Part shown: positions 63,137 through 64,000 of the stretch, piece by piece
Layout of the letters: each line of letters starts with the position of its first letter
How positions within the stretch are numbered: the first letter of the stretch is position 1
Assembly: GCA_910575615.1 (NCBI GenBank)
Contig: CAJTEX010000010.1
Location: 52,283-116,282, forward strand
Length of the DNA: 64,000 nucleotides
Direction of reading: 5' to 3'
Origin: Bacteroidales bacterium
GTDB lineage: Bacteria; Bacteroidota; Bacteroidia; Bacteroidales; Muribaculaceae
The notes under the pieces: model-generated
Told to the model about the DNA's origin: nothing
Databases searched by the model: none
The model's input: the letters and a program-made list of their open reading frames with translations, nothing else
Program-made: the position numbers and the translations under genes

Positions 63137-64000
63137 ATGGAGCCACTTGACCAAAGCCTTTCGATTGACGCGCATAAGCCCAATCACACCGCAAAAGTAA
63201 TAAATAAATTCGTTCCACAGGGCAGTATTCTGGAACGGCTGATGAATTTTGCCGCCTCAGTCCCTGATTTCCGTAGATGCGACAAAGGAAACATCCGGCA
63301 TCGACTCAACGACATCATCATTCTGATGATACTCGGACGGACGTGCGGGCATGTCGGACGTTCCGATATAATAGCGTTCGGCAAATACAATCTTAATAAA
63401 CTCCGTAAAATGGGGATGCTGAAGAATGGGATCCCCTCGGGGGCAACCCTTTGCCGGGTGGAGAACGGCATCGATGACCTGGCCATGGCGGACAGTATGC
63501 AGGCATTTGCCGAAAACTTCCATAACGAACTGTTTAAGGCATGTCGTGACAGGGAGATAGTCTGTGTGGACGGCAAGGCCGAGCGCGGCACCGTTCAGGA
63601 AAACGGGCGTAGCCCGGATATCGTCTCGGCCTATTCGTTCAACACCGGCATAACAATAGCCACCGAAGCTTGTAAGGAAAAGAGCAACGAGATAAAGGCC
63701 GTACCGATACTTCTTGATAAAATAGATATCTCAGGAAAGATTGTCACAGCCGACGCCATGTCTATGCAGAAGGACATTGTCGAGAAAATCAGAAAGAAAG
63801 GCGGCGACTTTCTGGTAGAACTCAAAGCCAGCCAGCCGTCATTGCGATACGGCATTGAGGACAGGCTAGAGGAACACACACCGGCATATTCTTACACCGA
63901 AGGTCCCGAACTGGCCCACGGCAGGATAGAGACGAGAACCTACCGCGTATATGACGGACTGGACATTATCGCAGACAAGAAGAAATGGGGCGGAAACATG
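63137..64000 (+). CDS. ISAs1-family transposase, 5' part (cut by window edge)
   Basis: 288 codons from ATG 63137 (MEPLDQSLSIDAHK), running out of the window. The N-terminal H-repeat-associated domain (PDFRRCDKGNIRHRLNDIIILMILGRTCGH) and the DDE core with Asp145 (IVCVDGKAERGTVQENGRSPDIVSAYS) and Asp206 (IVTADAMSMQKDIVEKI) identify the ISAs1 family; the final catalytic Glu lies beyond the edge. There is no frameshift in the visible part. Its left end should lie within 62985-63136, but I could not fix the terminal repeat because the right end is missing. The gap 62895-63136 otherwise has no gene. Confidence 0.9.
   Translation, partial: MEPLDQSLSIDAHKPNHTAKVINKFVPQGSILERLMNFAASVPDFRRCDKGNIRHRLNDIIILMILGRTCGHVGRSDIIAFGKYNLNKLRKMGMLKNGIPSGATLCRVENGIDDLAMADSMQAFAENFHNELFKACRDREIVCVDGKAERGTVQENGRSPDIVSAYSFNTGITIATEACKEKSNEIKAVPILLDKIDISGKIVTADAMSMQKDIVEKIRKKGGDFLVELKASQPSLRYGIEDRLEEHTPAYSYTEGPELAHGRIETRTYRVYDGLDIIADKKKWGGNM

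Noticed and set aside
1..64000. tRNA, rRNA, tmRNA or RNase P RNA genes
   Set aside because: I looked for their conserved cores by eye in the intergenic regions and found none; a covariance-model scan would settle this.

Overview
The window looks like a chromosomal segment of a GC-rich member of the order Bacteroidales. The evidence is a SusC/SusD polysaccharide utilization locus, a hybrid two-component regulator, many Bacteroidota-specific families (DUF3256, DUF4271, DUF4960, PorX, SprE/PorW, TamL-like) and repeated promoters of the Bacteroidota type (TTG/TTTG, 19-20 nt, TAnnTTTG). The GC-rich codon use together with C-terminal sorting-type tails would fit Muribaculaceae (S24-7), but the family is an inference from reading, not from a search.

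Layout. 1-2145: a leftward membrane-lipid or envelope operon (ATP-grasp protein, GtrA-like protein, CDP-alcohol phosphatidyltransferase cut by the window edge) and a SemiSWEET transporter. 2146-2931 has no recognisable gene but holds a good leftward promoter and terminator about 480 nt apart. 2932-8438: leftward run of DEAD-box helicase, DUF3256 lipoprotein, xseA, xseB and an orphan histidine kinase. 8498-10412: DJ-1 family protein and ApbE-type flavin transferase, divergent. 10528-19007: rightward operon of an RprY/RprX-like response regulator and kinase, a SprE/PorW-like TPR lipoprotein, PorX, TsaE and BirA. 19382-22956: TPR/OmpA-like lipoprotein, a membrane-anchored nuclease and rubrerythrin, closed by a strong bidirectional terminator. 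23003-27678: the common YceD-L32-FabH-Era-Der block. 27760-30029: a DUF349 protein.

30215-42136 is a predicted fructan utilization locus: periplasmic-sugar-binding hybrid regulator, SusC, SusD, DUF4960 lipoprotein, GH32 enzyme and a secreted two-domain protein with a C-terminal sorting-type tail. Its order matches the Bacteroides thetaiotaomicron levan/fructan locus. 42224-50324: a Vsr endonuclease (rightward), then leftward housekeeping genes (M16 peptidase, cyclophilin, unknown protein, a YidD-TatD fusion, rnpA, hemD, DUF4271, Na/Pi cotransporter).

50469-56062 is the most unusual part: a cobalamin riboswitch with its own promoter leads into one 1721-residue secreted protein built of CUB-like, BNR-associated-like and beta-helix segments with a C-terminal sorting-type tail. 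56166-59821 is an AT-rich island with a restriction-modification system whose methyltransferase carries two complete cytosine-C5 methylase domains. The window ends with a phosphoglycolate-phosphatase-like HAD enzyme, a TamL-like outer-membrane assembly protein and an ISAs1-type transposase cut by the edge.

Three threads tie the region together. PorX and SprE/PorW, with two proteins carrying C-terminal sorting-type tails, imply an active type IX secretion system. The fructan locus is a self-contained sensing, binding and cleaving unit. The B12-controlled giant protein may be a type IX-exported cobalamin-related surface protein, which is inference only. I saw no tRNA, rRNA or CRISPR array.
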